From Acinetobacter sp. MB5 (GTDB taxonomy: Bacteria > Pseudomonadota > Gammaproteobacteria > Pseudomonadales > Moraxellaceae), in the NCBI RefSeq assembly GCF_003261585.1, contig NZ_POVU01000008.1:1-64000 (forward strand): a DNA stretch of 64,000 nt, in the 5' to 3' direction. Shown here piece after piece: positions 38,299 through 47,469 of the stretch (its first letter is position 1; each line of letters starts with the position of its first letter). A model generated the notes under the pieces. The model was not told the origin of the DNA. It worked only from the letters and a program-made list of their open reading frames with translations, and did no database searches. The position numbers and the translations under genes were made by a program.

Positions 38299-39071
38299 AT
38301 CCAAATTCACAGCAATCGACGGGTACATCAGCAACCCCTAATACTTTAGGCAACGTTCAACGTCCAGGTGAATATTTACGTCATATCCGCCTTGCTCAAA
38401 AACGTGAATTGGCTGATGTGTCAAAAGCTTTGAATATGCCAGTAAAAACATTAGAAGCGTTAGAAGGGGATGAGTACAAATCATTGCCTGAAGCAACGTT
38501 TATTAAAGGTTATTACCGTGCATATGCGAAGTTTCTCAATGTTGATGCTTCGGCGATCATTCAGCGTTTTGATGAAATTTATGCCAATGATACGGGTTTA
38601 TTACCAAATCATGCTTTAAAAGATTCACCGATTAAAATCATGGGCAAATTGCCTGGTTCAAACAGTGATCGCAATAAAAAGTGGTTAAAACGCATTCTGA
38701 TTGCGATTGTGGTCATTGTTGTTGGAAGTTTGGTGGTTGTAGGGTTGCAAAAATGGGCAGCGAAAAAACAGCCAGCGCAGGCAAATCCACAATCTAATAT
38801 GCAAGTTCTATCTGTGGATCCAAATGCAGCATCAACAAGTGATCAGTTGGATTTGAAATTTTCACAGCCAACTTCAGTAAATATTGTTGATTCAACTGGT
38901 AAGGTTCTGGCAACAGGTCGTCAATCTGAAGATTTAAGCCTGAAAGGTGTCTCACCATTCCAAGTTCGTTTAGATGATGCGAGTGTTGTGACTTTAAGTC
39001 TGAACAATGAAACTATTCCTTTAGGACCGTATACGGTAAATGGTAAGGCAGACTTCCGTTTATCACGTTAA
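38289..39071 (+). CDS. RodZ-like helix-turn-helix membrane protein
   Basis: A 260-residue protein with a cytoplasmic Cro-type HTH (about residues 25-95: GEYLRHIRLAQKRELADVSKAL, LEGDEYKSLPEATFIKGY), one membrane segment near residues 138-157 (ILIAIVVIVVGSLVVVGL) and a periplasmic DUF4115 domain (VNIVDSTGKVLATGRQSEDLS). RodZ links MreB to the cell-wall elongation machine. The position between pilF and ispG is the conserved one for rodZ. Confidence 0.88.
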   Translation: MEVNPNSQQSTGTSATPNTLGNVQRPGEYLRHIRLAQKRELADVSKALNMPVKTLEALEGDEYKSLPEATFIKGYYRAYAKFLNVDASAIIQRFDEIYANDTGLLPNHALKDSPIKIMGKLPGSNSDRNKKWLKRILIAIVVIVVGSLVVVGLQKWAAKKQPAQANPQSNMQVLSVDPNAASTSDQLDLKFSQPTSVNIVDSTGKVLATGRQSEDLSLKGVSPFQVRLDDASVVTLSLNNETIPLGPYTVNGKADFRLSR

Positions 39072-39092
39072 TGCAACAGAGTTGACCTAGTC

Positions 39093-40208
39093 ATGATCGA
39101 AAATCCAATTAAACGCCGTCCAACACGTAAAATTCGTGTTGGTTCTGTGTATGTGGGTGGGGATGCGCCAATTTCGGTGCAAAGTATGACCAATACTGAA
39201 ACTTGTGATGTTGATGCGACCGTAGCACAAATTGAACGTTGTGTTCAGGCAGGCGCAGATATCATGCGAGTTTCTGTACCTTCTATGGAGGCAGCAGAAG
39301 CCTTCGGTGCAATTCGTCGCCGCGTACAAGTGCCATTGGTTGCCGATATTCATTTTGATCACAAGATTGCACTGGCTGTTGCTGATTATGGCGCTGATTG
39401 TTTGCGTATCAATCCAGGCAATATCGGTTCAGACCAGAAAGTACGCGAAGTTGTTGCAGCAGCAAAACATCATGGTATTTCCATCCGTATTGGGGTGAAT
39501 GCTGGGTCACTCGAAAAAGATTTGCAAAAAAAATATGGCGAACCAACTGGTCAGGCACTCCTTGAATCTGCGTTACGCCATATTGATATTTTAGATCGTT
39601 TAGACTTTCAAGAATTTAAAGTCAGCGTAAAAGCATCAAATGTATTTTTAACTTTGGATGCTTATCGTTTATTATCTCAACAAATTGATAATCCGTTACA
39701 TTTGGGTGTGACCGAAGCGGGAATTTACCGCACAGGTACAGTCAAGTCAGCGATTGCTTTGGGTGGTTTACTGCTCGAAGGTATTGGCGATACCATGCGT
39801 ATTTCCTTAGCTGCTGAACCCGAAGATGAAGTCAAAATTGGTTTTGATATTTTAAAATCACTTGGACTTCGTTCAAACGGCATCAATTTTATTGCGTGCC
39901 CAAGCTGTTCGCGTCAAGAATTTAATGTGATTAAAGTGATGCAGACCTTGGAGCAACGTCTAGAAGGTATTCGTACACCAATGGATGTTTCGGTAATTGG
40001 CTGTAAGGTCAATGGCCCAGGCGAAGCCAAAGAAGCCGATATTGGTGTGGTAGGGGCAAGCCCTCGTTCACTGGTTTATCGAAATGGCGAAAAAAGCCAT
40101 CTCATCGATACCGATCAGTTAGTTGATGAAATCGAAACCATGGTTCGTCAACGTGTTCAAGAGCTTGAAGAAGCTAAAGCTAAAGAGATTATTCGTAGTT
40201 CATCATGA
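39093..40208 (+). CDS. ispG: 4-hydroxy-3-methylbut-2-en-1-yl diphosphate synthase (GcpE)
   Basis: A 371-residue [4Fe-4S] enzyme of the MEP isoprenoid pathway. It opens with [16 protein letters not shown] and [10 protein letters not shown] near residue 30. INPGNIG near residue 109 and the cluster cysteines in [12 protein letters not shown] and [16 protein letters not shown] near residues 268-310 are intact. It overlaps hisS by four bases (ATGA). Confidence 0.97.
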   Translation: MIENPIKRRPTRKIRVGSVYVGGDAPISVQSMTNTETCDVDATVAQIERCVQAGADIMRVSVPSMEAAEAFGAIRRRVQVPLVADIHFDHKIALAVADYGADCLRINPGNIGSDQKVREVVAAAKHHGISIRIGVNAGSLEKDLQKKYGEPTGQALLESALRHIDILDRLDFQEFKVSVKASNVFLTLDAYRLLSQQIDNPLHLGVTEAGIYRTGTVKSAIALGGLLLEGIGDTMRISLAAEPEDEVKIGFDILKSLGLRSNGINFIACPSCSRQEFNVIKVMQTLEQRLEGIRTPMDVSVIGCKVNGPGEAKEADIGVVGASPRSLVYRNGEKSHLIDTDQLVDEIETMVRQRVQELEEAKAKEIIRSSS

Positions 40209-41497
40209 GTTCAATTGTCGCAATTAAAGGTTTTAATGACGTTCTTCCTTCACAAACACCAGCGTGGAGACGTCTAGAGCAGCATCTTGCATCGTTAATG
40301 GATGCCTATGGCTATCAACAAATCCGTTTGCCGATGGTTGAACATACGGGCTTGTTTAAGCGTGCGATCGGTGATGCAACCGATATCGTTGAAAAAGAAA
40401 TGTACACCTTTTTTGACAAAGGGAATCCACCAGAGTCATTGACCTTACGTCCTGAAGGAACGGCAGGTTGCGTGCGTGCCATGCTCGAACATAACTTATT
40501 GCGTGGCGCAACACCTCGTGTGTGGTATATCGGGCCAATGTTCCGTTATGAAAAACCACAAAAAGGTCGTTACCGCCAGTTCCATCAGTTTGGTGTTGAA
40601 ACCTTTGGTGTTGCAACGCCAGATATCGATGCTGAACTCATTTTGATGACTGCACGTTTATGGCAGCGCATGGGTGTGGCGGATAAAGTTCAACTTGAAC
40701 TCAACACACTGGGTGAAGTGGATGAGCGTACAGAATACCGTAATGCTTTGGTTGAGTTTTTGACTGCGCAAAAAGATGAATTGGATGAAGATTCTCAGCG
40801 TCGTTTAGGCACGAACCCACTACGTATTTTGGATTCGAAAAACGAACGTACTCAACAAATTCTTGAAAATGCACCGAAATTGCATGACTTCCTGAAAGAA
40901 GACACCATGCAGCATTTTGCTCAGTTACAGCAATATTTGACTGATGCAGGTGTGAAGTTTGTGATTAATCAAAAACTGGTTCGTGGTTTGGATTATTACA
41001 ACAAGACTGTATTTGAGTGGACAACTACACACTTAGGTTCACAAGGCACAGTCTGTGCGGGTGGACGTTATGATGGTCTGGTTGGTCAACTTAAAGGAAA
41101 GGCTGATCAGTCTGTGCCTGCAGTTGGTTTTGCCATGGGGATGGAACGTTTATTGTTATTGCTTGAACAAGTAGAGCAAGAACAAATCGTTCGTGATTGT
41201 GAAGTCTTCTTGTTGGCTGATCCAGTTTGTCAAGGCAAAGGATTGGTATTGGCAGAGCAACTTCGCAATCAGCTTGAAGCAGCAAATAGCAAGATTCGTG
41301 TGAAAACAGGTTCTCAGGGCAGTATGAAAAGCCAAATGAAAAAGGCAGATCAGTCTGGAGCAGTATTTGCTATGATCTTGGGTGAGCGCGAGTGGGAAAA
41401 TCAGCAAGTGAGTCTGAAAACTTTGGCAACTGCTGAGCAGGTTGAGCTGAAGATTGCCGATATTGTGCCATTTTTAATTGAAAAATTTGCCGAATAA
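40205..41497 (+). CDS. hisS: histidyl-tRNA synthetase
   Basis: A 430-residue class II synthetase. Motif 1 lies in the [14 protein letters not shown] region, motif 2 is [18 protein letters not shown] near residue 107, the histidine A loop is [15 protein letters not shown] near residue 258, and motif 3 is [13 protein letters not shown] near residue 305. A C-terminal anticodon-binding domain follows. It starts inside the ispG stop. Confidence 0.97.
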   Translation: MSSIVAIKGFNDVLPSQTPAWRRLEQHLASLMDAYGYQQIRLPMVEHTGLFKRAIGDATDIVEKEMYTFFDKGNPPESLTLRPEGTAGCVRAMLEHNLLRGATPRVWYIGPMFRYEKPQKGRYRQFHQFGVETFGVATPDIDAELILMTARLWQRMGVADKVQLELNTLGEVDERTEYRNALVEFLTAQKDELDEDSQRRLGTNPLRILDSKNERTQQILENAPKLHDFLKEDTMQHFAQLQQYLTDAGVKFVINQKLVRGLDYYNKTVFEWTTTHLGSQGTVCAGGRYDGLVGQLKGKADQSVPAVGFAMGMERLLLLLEQVEQEQIVRDCEVFLLADPVCQGKGLVLAEQLRNQLEAANSKIRVKTGSQGSMKSQMKKADQSGAVFAMILGEREWENQQVSLKTLATAEQVELKIADIVPFLIEKFAE

Positions 41498-41527
41498 GCC
41501 GCATAGGAACGTCAGAAGGACAGTCAC

Positions 41528-42229
41528 ATGAGTGCACTAACACAAGAAGAGCAACTTGATAATCTTAAATCACTGGGCAAGAAATATGGTTCTGCTGCGG
41601 TCAGTGGTATTCTGGTTGCATTGATTGCATTTTTTGGCTGGAATTACTGGCAGAAAAAACAAATGAATGGCGCGCAGAATGAAACTGCGCGTGTTCAGCA
41701 GTTAATGGATGAAGCGCAGAGTTTGGCAGGTGATCAAACTGCCTACAATAAACTGGCACCTTCTGCGGATACAATTCTGAAAAAGAACCCAGATTCTGTG
41801 CAAGCCATTCAAGCTGAATTGGTCATGGCGAAAGTCGCATTTGATCAAGGTGACTACGCATCAGCAGAGCGTGAACTGAAAAAAGTACAAAATGTGAAGG
41901 TGGATGATGAAGGTTTACTTCAGTTAGCTAACCTGCATTTAGCATATGCACAAGCAGCACAAAAAAAATATGATGATGCTTTAAAAACATTGGATTTGAT
42001 TAAAGTCCCAGCGTTTAAAGCCTCAGCAGATGAAGCACGTGGTGATATTTACGTTGCAAAAAATGATATTGCTCAAGCACGCAAAGCGTATCAAAGTGCA
42101 TGGGATGCCGTTGTTGCGCGTAAACAAGAACGACAAATTTTACAAATTAAACTCGAAAGTGTTGGCGTTTTAGTGAATGATTCGGATATCGAACGCCCAA
42201 TTTTGAAAACACAAGTGGATGAATCTTAA
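41528..42229 (+). CDS. YfgM-like TPR membrane protein
   Basis: A 233-residue protein with a cytoplasmic N-terminus, one membrane segment near residues 20-42 (AAVSGILVALIAFFGWNYW) and periplasmic TPR-like helices (AFDQGDYASAERELKKV, AQAAQKKYDDALKTLDL). YfgM associates with the SecYEG translocon and PpiD in E. coli. GAAGGA precedes the ATG; the stop codon abuts the bamB start, so the two are translationally coupled. Confidence 0.9.
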   Translation: MSALTQEEQLDNLKSLGKKYGSAAVSGILVALIAFFGWNYWQKKQMNGAQNETARVQQLMDEAQSLAGDQTAYNKLAPSADTILKKNPDSVQAIQAELVMAKVAFDQGDYASAERELKKVQNVKVDDEGLLQLANLHLAYAQAAQKKYDDALKTLDLIKVPAFKASADEARGDIYVAKNDIAQARKAYQSAWDAVVARKQERQILQIKLESVGVLVNDSDIERPILKTQVDES

Positions 42230-43381
42230 ATGAATAAGAAATTAACCATACCGTTTGCGCTAACACTTGCAGCAGTTGCTTTGGTTGGCTGCTCTAGCAA
42301 TAAAACCAAAGTGGAAGAAATTAAGCCCAATAAGCTTCCAAAAATCGTGCAAGCGAAAACTTTAGTTCCTGTGTTTTCTGAACATGTGAGTCCAACCGAT
42401 AAAAATGATCCATTGCGTTTGCAAATGGGAGCAGACAATGGTGTCATTTTCTTGGTTGATCCAAAAGGTTATGTAGAAGCCTACAAAGGTAAACAACGTC
42501 TTTGGTCAACAAAAATTACTAAAAAACACGGCTTAAGTGCGGGTGTTGAAGTGGGTGAAGGCATTGTTGTCGTTGGCAATGAAAAAGGTCAGCTGTTTGC
42601 GCTTGATGAAACTTCAGGTCAAATCAAGTGGTCGGCACAACTTTCAGGTGAAATTATTGCACCGTCACTTGTTCAGGCAGGACGTGTGATTACTGTTAGC
42701 AACGATGGCAATGTCTATGCGCATGATGTCAGCACAGGTCAGCAGTTGTGGACATATCGTTTACCGAACGTCCCTTTTAGCTTGCGTGGACGCGCAGCGC
42801 CTGTCATGCTTGACCCAAATAATGTCCTGATTGCGACATCAAATTCGTATGTCTATATCATTGATGTCATCAGTGGTGTGCCACGTTTACAGCGTCGTGT
42901 TTCTGTTGCGGAAGGTCGTTCAGATGTTCAACGCTTGAATGACATTAGTGGCGATCCTGTGATGATGGGTCAGTATATGGTTACAACCAGTTACCAAGGA
43001 CAAGTCATGGTCACCGATCTTGCACAGCAACAGGTGCTGTGGAGTGAAAATGCCAGCAGTGATCAACGTCCAGAAGTGACACAAAATAAAGTCTTTGTCA
43101 GCACTACCGATGGCAAAGTGATTGCTTATGATTTGATGAGCGGTCAAAAACTTTGGGAAAATACTCAGCTTCTGCATCGTAATCTAAGTAACCCTGTCAT
43201 GTTGGGTTCTGACCTTGTGGTTGGGGATTATGAAGGTGCTTTGAGCTTATTAGACCCAAATACAGGTAATTTGATTGGTCGTTCCAACACTAAGGGACAA
43301 GTTACGTCCTTACGAGTGATTGACAACCAACTTTATGTTTCAACTCAAAAGGGCGCGTTAAGCGTTTGGCAGAATCGTTAA
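42230..43381 (+). CDS. bamB: outer-membrane assembly lipoprotein BamB
   Basis: A 383-residue lipoprotein of the BAM complex, which inserts beta-barrel proteins. The lipobox is VALVGCSSNK with the cysteine near residue 21. The rest is an eight-bladed PQQ-type propeller; recurring W-strand motifs include LDETSGQIKWSAQL, HDVSTGQQLWTYRL, YDLMSGQKLWENTQ and LDPNTGNLIG. It lies between yfgM and der as in many gammaproteobacteria. Confidence 0.96.
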   Translation: MNKKLTIPFALTLAAVALVGCSSNKTKVEEIKPNKLPKIVQAKTLVPVFSEHVSPTDKNDPLRLQMGADNGVIFLVDPKGYVEAYKGKQRLWSTKITKKHGLSAGVEVGEGIVVVGNEKGQLFALDETSGQIKWSAQLSGEIIAPSLVQAGRVITVSNDGNVYAHDVSTGQQLWTYRLPNVPFSLRGRAAPVMLDPNNVLIATSNSYVYIIDVISGVPRLQRRVSVAEGRSDVQRLNDISGDPVMMGQYMVTTSYQGQVMVTDLAQQQVLWSENASSDQRPEVTQNKVFVSTTDGKVIAYDLMSGQKLWENTQLLHRNLSNPVMLGSDLVVGDYEGALSLLDPNTGNLIGRSNTKGQVTSLRVIDNQLYVSTQKGALSVWQNR

Positions 43382-43384
43382 TTT

Positions 43385-44794
43385 ATGAAACCCGTTATTG
43401 CGCTGATTGGGCGTCCGAATGTCGGAAAATCAACGTTATTTAACCAGATAACCAAAAGTCGTGACGCACTGGTTGCCGACTTTGCTGGTCTGACTCGTGA
43501 CCGCAAATATGGTGATGCAGTTTTCCAAAACAAATCGTTCATTGTGGTTGATACTGGGGGTATCGGCGAGAGTGAACAGGGCATTGATGCCTACATGGCA
43601 GAACAGTCCAAAACAGCCATTCACGAAGCTGACATGATTATCTTCGTGGTGGATGCGCGTGCGGGATTATTGGCATCTGATGAGCAAATTGCTCGTGAAC
43701 TACGTACTTTAGGTAAAAAAGTCCACTTGGTTGCCAACAAAGTGGATGGTGTACATGCTGAAGCGGCTGTTGCTGAGTTCTTTAAACTTGGTTTTGGTGA
43801 GCCGTTACATGTGGCTGCAAGTCACGGTCGTGGCGTAGCGCAAATGCTTGAAGATGTGTTGGAAGATGTTCCTGAAGATGAAAATCCTGAGGAACATGAC
43901 AAGGCGACAGGTCTGCGTTTGGCGATTATTGGTCGTCCGAATGTGGGTAAATCGACTTTGGTCAACCGTTTATTGGGTGAAGACCGTGTGGTGGCATTTG
44001 ACCAACCAGGCACAACCCGAGATTCAGTCTATATTCCATTTGAACGTGATGGTCGTCAGTACACCTTGATTGATACAGCAGGTGTACGTCGTAAAGGTAA
44101 AGTCGATGAAATGATTGAGAAATTCTCAGTCGTGAAAACTTTACAAGCGATGAAAGATGCCCATGTTGTGGTTGTGGTTCTCGATGCGCGTGAAGGCGTG
44201 GTTGAACAGGACTTGCACCTTATCGGCTATGCACTTGAAGCAGGTCGTGCCATGGTGATTGCCATTAACAAATGGGATAACATGACCGAATATGATCGCA
44301 AGCAATGTAAACTCGATGTTGAACGTCGTTTTGACTTTATTCCTTGGGCACGTATTCACCTGATTTCAGCATTGCATGGCACAGGTGTTGGTGAGTTGTA
44401 TCCATCGATTCACCGTGCTTATGAGTCGGCAAATCTGAAAGTTTCTCCTGCGAAATTGACCCAGATCTTGAATGATGCGACAGAAGCGCACCAACCCCCA
44501 ATGATCAGTGGTCGTCGTATTAAAATGCGTTATGCGCATATGGGCGGACAAAATCCACCGACTATCGTCATTCACGGTAACAAAGTGGATAAAACGCCTG
44601 CGGATTATCGTCGTTACCTAGAAAACGTATTCCGTAAAGTATATAAGCTTGAAGGAACACCTGTTCGTATTGAGTTTAAAACCTCTGAAAACCCATTTGA
44701 AGGACGTAAGTCACAAATGGATGAGCGTGTTGCTGCACGTCGTCGCCGTTATATTCAGAAATTTAAGAAAGCGGAAAAGAAATTTAAACGCTAA
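43385..44794 (+). CDS. der: ribosome-associated GTPase Der (EngA)
   Basis: A 469-residue double GTPase needed for 50S assembly. G1 motifs are [12 protein letters not shown] near residue 8 and [12 protein letters not shown] near residue 182. G3 motifs are VDTGGI and DTAGV; G4 motifs are NKVDG and NKWDN. A C-terminal KH-like domain ends in a basic tail (KKAEKKFKR). A terminator follows. Confidence 0.98.
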   Translation: MKPVIALIGRPNVGKSTLFNQITKSRDALVADFAGLTRDRKYGDAVFQNKSFIVVDTGGIGESEQGIDAYMAEQSKTAIHEADMIIFVVDARAGLLASDEQIARELRTLGKKVHLVANKVDGVHAEAAVAEFFKLGFGEPLHVAASHGRGVAQMLEDVLEDVPEDENPEEHDKATGLRLAIIGRPNVGKSTLVNRLLGEDRVVAFDQPGTTRDSVYIPFERDGRQYTLIDTAGVRRKGKVDEMIEKFSVVKTLQAMKDAHVVVVVLDAREGVVEQDLHLIGYALEAGRAMVIAINKWDNMTEYDRKQCKLDVERRFDFIPWARIHLISALHGTGVGELYPSIHRAYESANLKVSPAKLTQILNDATEAHQPPMISGRRIKMRYAHMGGQNPPTIVIHGNKVDKTPADYRRYLENVFRKVYKLEGTPVRIEFKTSENPFEGRKSQMDERVAARRRRYIQKFKKAEKKFKR

Positions 44795-44802
44795 TCGATA
44801 TC

Positions 44803-44827
44803 AAGCCATCTTCGGATGGCTTTTTTT
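44803..44827 (+). terminator. intrinsic terminator of the rlmN-der run
   Basis: AAGCCATC, TTCG loop, GATGGC and seven T residues, a textbook hairpin nine bases behind the der stop. Confidence 0.95.
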
Positions 44828-44986
44828 ATGGTGTACAAATATTGAGAAGATATAGAGTCTTTATACTTTTAGCGTATCTTTTATAGAAACTTATTGTTTT
44901 CATTTTTTTTTAAATGTTTTTTTGCTATTTTAGCGCCCTTGTTTATTTATAATAGATTCCATTTTTTGGTCAGTCCGAGGTAGAGT
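44828..44986. promoter_or_regulatory. AT-rich upstream region of the aryl polyene operon
   Basis: This 160-bp stretch is full of T-runs and contains a consensus TATAAT at 44948-44953. A TTGCTA about 20 bases further up is a poor -35. GAGG lies 8 bases before the GTG start at 44987. The operon promoter should lie here, since the der terminator separates it from the upstream genes. Confidence 0.45.
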
Positions 44987-45622
44987 GTGAACTTAGAATT
45001 ACAAGTACAACAACTCTATAGTACAGCTCATGATGCCGATTTACAGGCCCTGCAAGCAATTCCTGCGATGCAGCGTCGTCGGCTGTCTGCCTTGGCAAAA
45101 CTGGCATTCAATAGTGCAATACAGGCTTTAGAGGGGCAGCAAGTCGACTATATGGTCTGGGCATCGCATTTTGGGGATGAGCAAAAAACAATCAGTATTT
45201 TGCAGGATATCTTACAAGCACAAACACCCTCACCGACACAGTTTTCGACCTCTGTACATAATGCGATTGCGGGTTTGTATTCTATTTTGTATCAGGATGC
45301 CACACCTTCAACCAGTTTAAGTTGTTCATGGTCAGAAGCAGTGGTGGAAGCCTATGCATTTTTAAAAACGCATCCGACAGCACAGCGAGTATTGGTGGTG
45401 TATTACGATGCGCCGTTGCCAGAAGTCTATCAAGGAGTCGCTCATTTTGAAGCGTTTTCCATGGCTGCCATTGTGACTTTAGCAGAACCTAATCTTCGTT
45501 TGAATCCCTTGATACATTCGGACTTGAGCAATCAGGAACCTGAGCAGGATGCTCTGGAGTTTGTACAGTTTTGGCAATCCAATCAGCCTCAATCAGCCTC
45601 AGGGAAGTGGCAACGATGTTAA
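44987..45622 (+). CDS. beta-ketoacyl synthase chain-length factor, aryl polyene type
   Basis: A 211-residue ketosynthase-fold protein without the catalytic cysteine. The key stretch SVHNAIAGLYSIL near residue 88, where active enzymes carry a Cys, and SWSEAVVEAYAFL mark the short APE-type chain-length factors. It would pair with a ketosynthase from the end of the operon and set polyene length (ApeC-like by position). Starts with GTG; first gene of the operon, overlapping the next by seven bases. Confidence 0.82.
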   Translation: MNLELQVQQLYSTAHDADLQALQAIPAMQRRRLSALAKLAFNSAIQALEGQQVDYMVWASHFGDEQKTISILQDILQAQTPSPTQFSTSVHNAIAGLYSILYQDATPSTSLSCSWSEAVVEAYAFLKTHPTAQRVLVVYYDAPLPEVYQGVAHFEAFSMAAIVTLAEPNLRLNPLIHSDLSNQEPEQDALEFVQFWQSNQPQSASGKWQRC

Positions 45623-46416
45623 AAGGCAAAGCTAAACAGCGTTTAAATTACATGTGGCGCATGGCGGCTACAGGCTTGGGTTTTGCCAGTTTTGGCGTAG
45701 GTGGTGTTGCCATTGGAACCGTGATTGCACCTGCCGTAAAACTGTATACCTCTGATCCAAAGCGGCGGGTTGAACTGACCCAACAAGTGATTCGGCATGG
45801 GTTTCATGGATTTATTGAAACCATGACCAAGCTTGGGGTGATGACTTACAGTGTGGAAGGCTTAGATAAACTACAAAACAGTCAGCAGGAACTGGTGATT
45901 GCCAATCATCCGACGCTGATTGATGTCATGCTGTTGATTGGTCTGATGCCCAAAGCCAATTGTGTAGTGAAACAGGCACTTTGGCAGAATCCGTTTACCC
46001 GAGGCCCTGTGCAAAATGCCGCCTATATTTTAAATGCAGGCTCAAAACAGTTTATTCAGGATTGTGTGCAGCGTTTGCAGGAGCCCGATGCAGCATCATT
46101 GGTGATTTTCCCTGAAGGAACACGGACTGAAAAAGATCAGATGCTCAACGAATTTCAACGTGGTGCAGCCAATATTGCCTTACGTGCCCAAGTGCCGATT
46201 CGCCCTGTGCTGATTCGCTGTAGCCCCTCGACGCTCACTAAAAATGAAAAGTGGTATCACATTCCCAGCGAGCCTTTTCATATTCAGATACAGGTACTTG
46301 ATCCGATTCGGATTGAGGACATTTTAGCAGATACAACGGTTTCGCCAAAAAATGTGCGTGCCTTGAATCAGTATTTATATCAACTATTTAACCAAGAGTT
46401 ATCTACACATGAGTAA
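45616..46416 (+). CDS. 1-acyl-glycerol-3-phosphate acyltransferase-like (PlsC family)
   Basis: Predicted 266-residue membrane-associated acyltransferase, started at ATG 45616 within the previous stop. The H-x4-D motif is ANHPTLIDVM near residue 93 and the substrate motif is IFPEGTRTEKD near residue 158. A hydrophobic segment lies near residues 18-40. In aryl polyene clusters such enzymes are thought to attach the polyene or fatty acids to the lipid anchor (ApeD-like by position). It overlaps the first ACP gene by eight bases. Confidence 0.85.
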   Translation: MLKGKAKQRLNYMWRMAATGLGFASFGVGGVAIGTVIAPAVKLYTSDPKRRVELTQQVIRHGFHGFIETMTKLGVMTYSVEGLDKLQNSQQELVIANHPTLIDVMLLIGLMPKANCVVKQALWQNPFTRGPVQNAAYILNAGSKQFIQDCVQRLQEPDAASLVIFPEGTRTEKDQMLNEFQRGAANIALRAQVPIRPVLIRCSPSTLTKNEKWYHIPSEPFHIQIQVLDPIRIEDILADTTVSPKNVRALNQYLYQLFNQELSTHE

Positions 46417-46666
46417 TCTTGCTGACGAGCTAAAACAGATGATTATCGATGTTTTGGCACTCGAAGATATTTCGATTGACGATATTGATGATGAAGCCCC
46501 TTTGTTTAATGAAGGTTTAGGGCTAGATTCAATTGATGCCTTAGAGTTAGGTTTGGCGCTGAAAAAACGCTATAACATCCATTTAAATGCTGAGTCAGAT
46601 GACACCAAACAGCATTTCAGTTCAATTCAAAGTTTAGTGAAGTTGGTTGAAAGTCAGGCCAGTTAA
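46409..46666 (+). CDS. acyl carrier protein 1 of the aryl polyene operon
   Basis: An 85-residue acidic ACP. The phosphopantetheine serine is in LGLDSIDALELGLAL near residue 38. Overlaps the acyltransferase gene. It would carry the growing polyene after activation by a Sfp-type transferase, of which one is encoded at 61920-62552. Confidence 0.93.
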   Translation: MSNLADELKQMIIDVLALEDISIDDIDDEAPLFNEGLGLDSIDALELGLALKKRYNIHLNAESDDTKQHFSSIQSLVKLVESQAS

Positions 46667-46675
46667 GGGGGAAAA

Positions 46676-46936
46676 ATGTTAACTCAAGAGCATATTTTGG
46701 CTCAGCTACGTGAGTGGATGGAAGATCTGTTTGAGATTGAGCCTGAAAAAATTCAAATGAACTCGAATCTGTATTCAGATCTTGATGTCGACAGTATTGA
46801 TGCCGTCGATTTGATTGTGAAAATCAAACAACTGACAGGCAAGCAGGTTAAACCTGAAGATTTTAAAAATGTACGCACCATTGAAGATGTGGTGTTGGTC
46901 ATTCAAAACATGTCGAAAGAATGTCAAAACTCGTAA
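46676..46936 (+). CDS. acyl carrier protein 2 of the aryl polyene operon
   Basis: An 86-residue ACP with the attachment serine in LDVDSIDAVDLIV near residue 41. It differs clearly from ACP 1, so the two probably have distinct jobs, such as starter loading and elongation. It lies ten bases after ACP 1 behind GGGGGAAA, and overlaps the next gene by 16 bases. Confidence 0.93.
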   Translation: MLTQEHILAQLREWMEDLFEIEPEKIQMNSNLYSDLDVDSIDAVDLIVKIKQLTGKQVKPEDFKNVRTIEDVVLVIQNMSKECQNS

Positions 46937-47469
46937 AACTGGCAACAGCCATCGTGTTGGTGGTGTATCCGTTTTTAGTGGGTTGGAGTTTATCTCATGG
47001 GAAGCTGTGGGAGATCAGCCTGTTGCTGCTTGTGGTGGGGGTCATTCGTTATTTTAGCGCCCGACAAAGTCCGTTATTGCCTTTGACTTATTTGGCGATG
47101 CTGTGTGGCGGTTTAAGTTTATTGCTGCGCAATCAGGCATGGCTCAAGCTGTATCCTGTTGCGATGAGTTTGGCCGCACTCACGATTTTTGCACTGACAC
47201 TCTGGCGACCGCCTTCTATGATTGAGCGTTTTGCCCGTGTTTTTGAGCCTGATCTTCCTGAGTCAGGTGTGCGCTGGACGCGTAAAGTCACTCAAGTGTG
47301 GTGTGGTTTTTTTGTGATCAATGCCTTGATTGCACTTTGGACGGTATATTTTGCCCCAATGCAGGTTTGGGTGCTGTATAACGGTTTAATTTCTTATTTG
47401 CTTATGGGCATTTTGCTTACCGTCGAGTTTATTTTGCGTAAGCGCCAACAACGACGACATCAACCATGA
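46921..47469 (+). CDS. aryl polyene operon membrane protein (COG4648-like)
   Basis: A 182-residue protein with about five hydrophobic segments (LATAIVLVVYPFLVGW, LLLLVVGVIRYF, then LLPLTYLAMLCGGL, CGFFVINALIALW, and a C-terminal one). Basic tail (RKRQQRRHQP). It resembles the small membrane protein (ApeG-like by position) often annotated as COG4648; the function is unknown. The start overlaps ACP 2 and the end overlaps the ligase gene. Confidence 0.75.
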   Translation: MSKLVKLATAIVLVVYPFLVGWSLSHGKLWEISLLLLVVGVIRYFSARQSPLLPLTYLAMLCGGLSLLLRNQAWLKLYPVAMSLAALTIFALTLWRPPSMIERFARVFEPDLPESGVRWTRKVTQVWCGFFVINALIALWTVYFAPMQVWVLYNGLISYLLMGILLTVEFILRKRQQRRHQP